This document shows, one piece after another, positions 62,801 to 64,000 of a DNA stretch of 64,000 bases (position 1 is the stretch's first letter; each line of letters starts with the position of its first letter). The stretch comes from Lepisosteus oculatus. Its lineage: Eukaryota; Chordata; Actinopteri; Semionotiformes; Lepisosteidae. The stretch is taken from NCBI RefSeq assembly GCF_040954835.1, contig NC_090723.1:4288001-4352000 (forward strand). Direction: 5' to 3'. The notes below the pieces were generated by a model. The model saw only the letters and a program-made list of their open reading frames with translations. It was not told the origin of the DNA and did no database searches. Position numbers and translations under genes: made by a program.

Positions 62801-64000
62801 ACATATTTAAATGAGTGCTGTATCATGAAGATTTTAATATTACTTCTTTTCCTCATTAGTCATAGTATCCTGTGTTGTTGGTCGCTGTATTGCTTTCCGA
62901 AACTCAGTTATGGTTAATTATGAAATAATTCTCTATTACTAATAATTCTCTGGTAAAAAGCCAGAGAGCTTAGCTCTAGGTAAAGGTGTGGTCTTGGGTG
63001 ACATCTCTTTCAGAACTCAGTAGGCAGAGCTTTAACCCCATCCCCAGTGCACACATTTTAAATACTGTTTTGCACAAATTTGTATTTAGCATAAAGAGAG
63101 GAACACGGGTATGGAGAACAGGAACTGCAGCACAGGCCTCCTCTGCTGAGTTATAGCGTCAGCCCCATGGCTAGCATAGGATAGGAAAGGAGGCTCCTTT
63201 GACTTCTGGGAACTTTGTGTAGCAGGAAGGGCAGTGACGCCTCTGCAGTCAGGGCAGTGGGGTCTGTCTTAATCCAAGCCAGCGCAGTGTCATACCCGGA
63301 TCATTAAGCATATCTTCCGTTGTAAATGAAATGTGAAGGTTTTTTCATGTCAATTTTAAGGTGAGGGGAGTATTTTCTAAGCACTAGAGAAATGCGACTG
63401 GTTTAATTTCGCCGGTGAATCAATGGCCAGTGCAGAGGTTCACAGGCACATCCCTGTCAGTGCTGTCTGACACACTGCCTAGCTGTCAGCGGCATAGTCA
63501 TACAGCAGCTGAGGAGCATGTCTGGGTAAATGCAAAATACCCACCCGTGGGCCATCTTAATGTTTCAGAAAATAAAACCTGCGTTACCGTACGGTACAAT
63601 GGGACATGTTTCCTTTTCAGAAAGACTGTCAGGTAGAGCTCTGAGCTCTGTTCCAGGTCTGGATCTCTGGGAGGTCCTTGTGTTATGAAGGGGAACGTGT
63701 GGCTCCAAACAATACCTACAGCAGACAAAGCTAGAAGAACCACACCTACCTGAAAGGGCCTTTCTTTAAAAAAAAAGAGTGATGTAGCATGAAGTGTTTT
63801 TGACACAGTCATTTATTTTAGCCAGGGAAAAGAAAATATTTAGAAAAACAGATCTGGCCAGCCAACTGGCTGGGAACTTGTCATCCACTTCTTGCGCTGG
63901 ATTTTCTCTCTCCTTTTTTTTTCTTATTGGCCTGTGGAGTGCAGCCGAGTGCTAAACTGATCCAGGCCCCTGCTTCGCGATCCCGAGCCTTAATGGAGCT

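Larger units (their letters stand above)
58046..64000 (+). other. wnk4: wnk4 intron 1 (partial)
   Basis: Starts with the donor GTAAGAGGGA and runs to the window edge. I found no stretch encoding the expected next WNK segment (the kinase N-lobe helix C region). It contains a fish interspersed repeat at 58975-59260, a short tandem CTGACAG array at 59792-59812, and a tRNA-SINE-like stretch near 62960-63060. No other feature is supported. Confidence 0.75.

Noticed and set aside
1-64000. CRISPR arrays, prokaryotic operons, phage or plasmid features
   Set aside because: The sequence is clearly vertebrate: spliced orthologues of three vertebrate genes and fish repeats. No regularly spaced direct repeats of CRISPR type were seen.

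Overview
The window is vertebrate nuclear DNA, most likely from a ray-finned fish. It has low gene density, short exons separated by long introns with GT..AG junctions, CpG-rich patches at promoters, and several interspersed-repeat families that I recognise from fish genomes. The repeat types are compatible with a non-teleost such as a gar or bowfin, but that is inference and no species is assigned. Three protein-coding genes are supported, all in the right-hand 23 kb: cntd1 (minus strand, 7 coding exons, complete), vps25 (plus strand, 6 coding exons, complete) and the first coding exon of wnk4 (plus strand, continuing past the right edge).

Layout. 1-28 kb is mostly non-coding sequence with old repeats, microsatellites and a 36-bp minisatellite. 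Its left end has a coding-like minus-strand terminal exon (1240-1524), followed by polyadenylation signals and carrying a 53-bp-arm inverted repeat. A second possible minus-strand exon lies at 2781-2919. A CpG-richer area at 26.6-28.4 kb has splice-donor-like sites on the minus strand and could be the promoter of a minus-strand gene. 28.4-41.2 kb has no recognised gene but three items worth attention: an RFX/X-box cluster at 35.73-35.88 kb beside a minus-strand reading frame with one hydrophobic segment, a fused CRE-TATA element at 36.92 kb ahead of a CpG-rich patch, and a coding-like minus-strand frame at 36.48-36.69 kb. 41.2-52.3 kb holds cntd1 and vps25, transcribed away from each other from a shared 319-bp interval that contains two CTCF-like motifs. 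52.3-57.4 kb is intergenic, then the wnk4 CpG island and exon 1. The rest, to 64 kb, is wnk4 intron 1.

How the genes relate. They are not a functional pathway. VPS25 is an ESCRT-II sorting subunit, CNTD1 a meiotic cyclin-like crossover factor and WNK4 a chloride-sensitive kinase controlling ion transport. All three lie together in the human 17q21 block (VPS25-WNK4-COA3-CNTD1-BECN1), so the window is orthologous to that block. Here CNTD1 is inverted and head-to-head with VPS25, and COA3 is not seen. No new biological system is demonstrated. The candidates listed are hypotheses drawn from reading the sequence.
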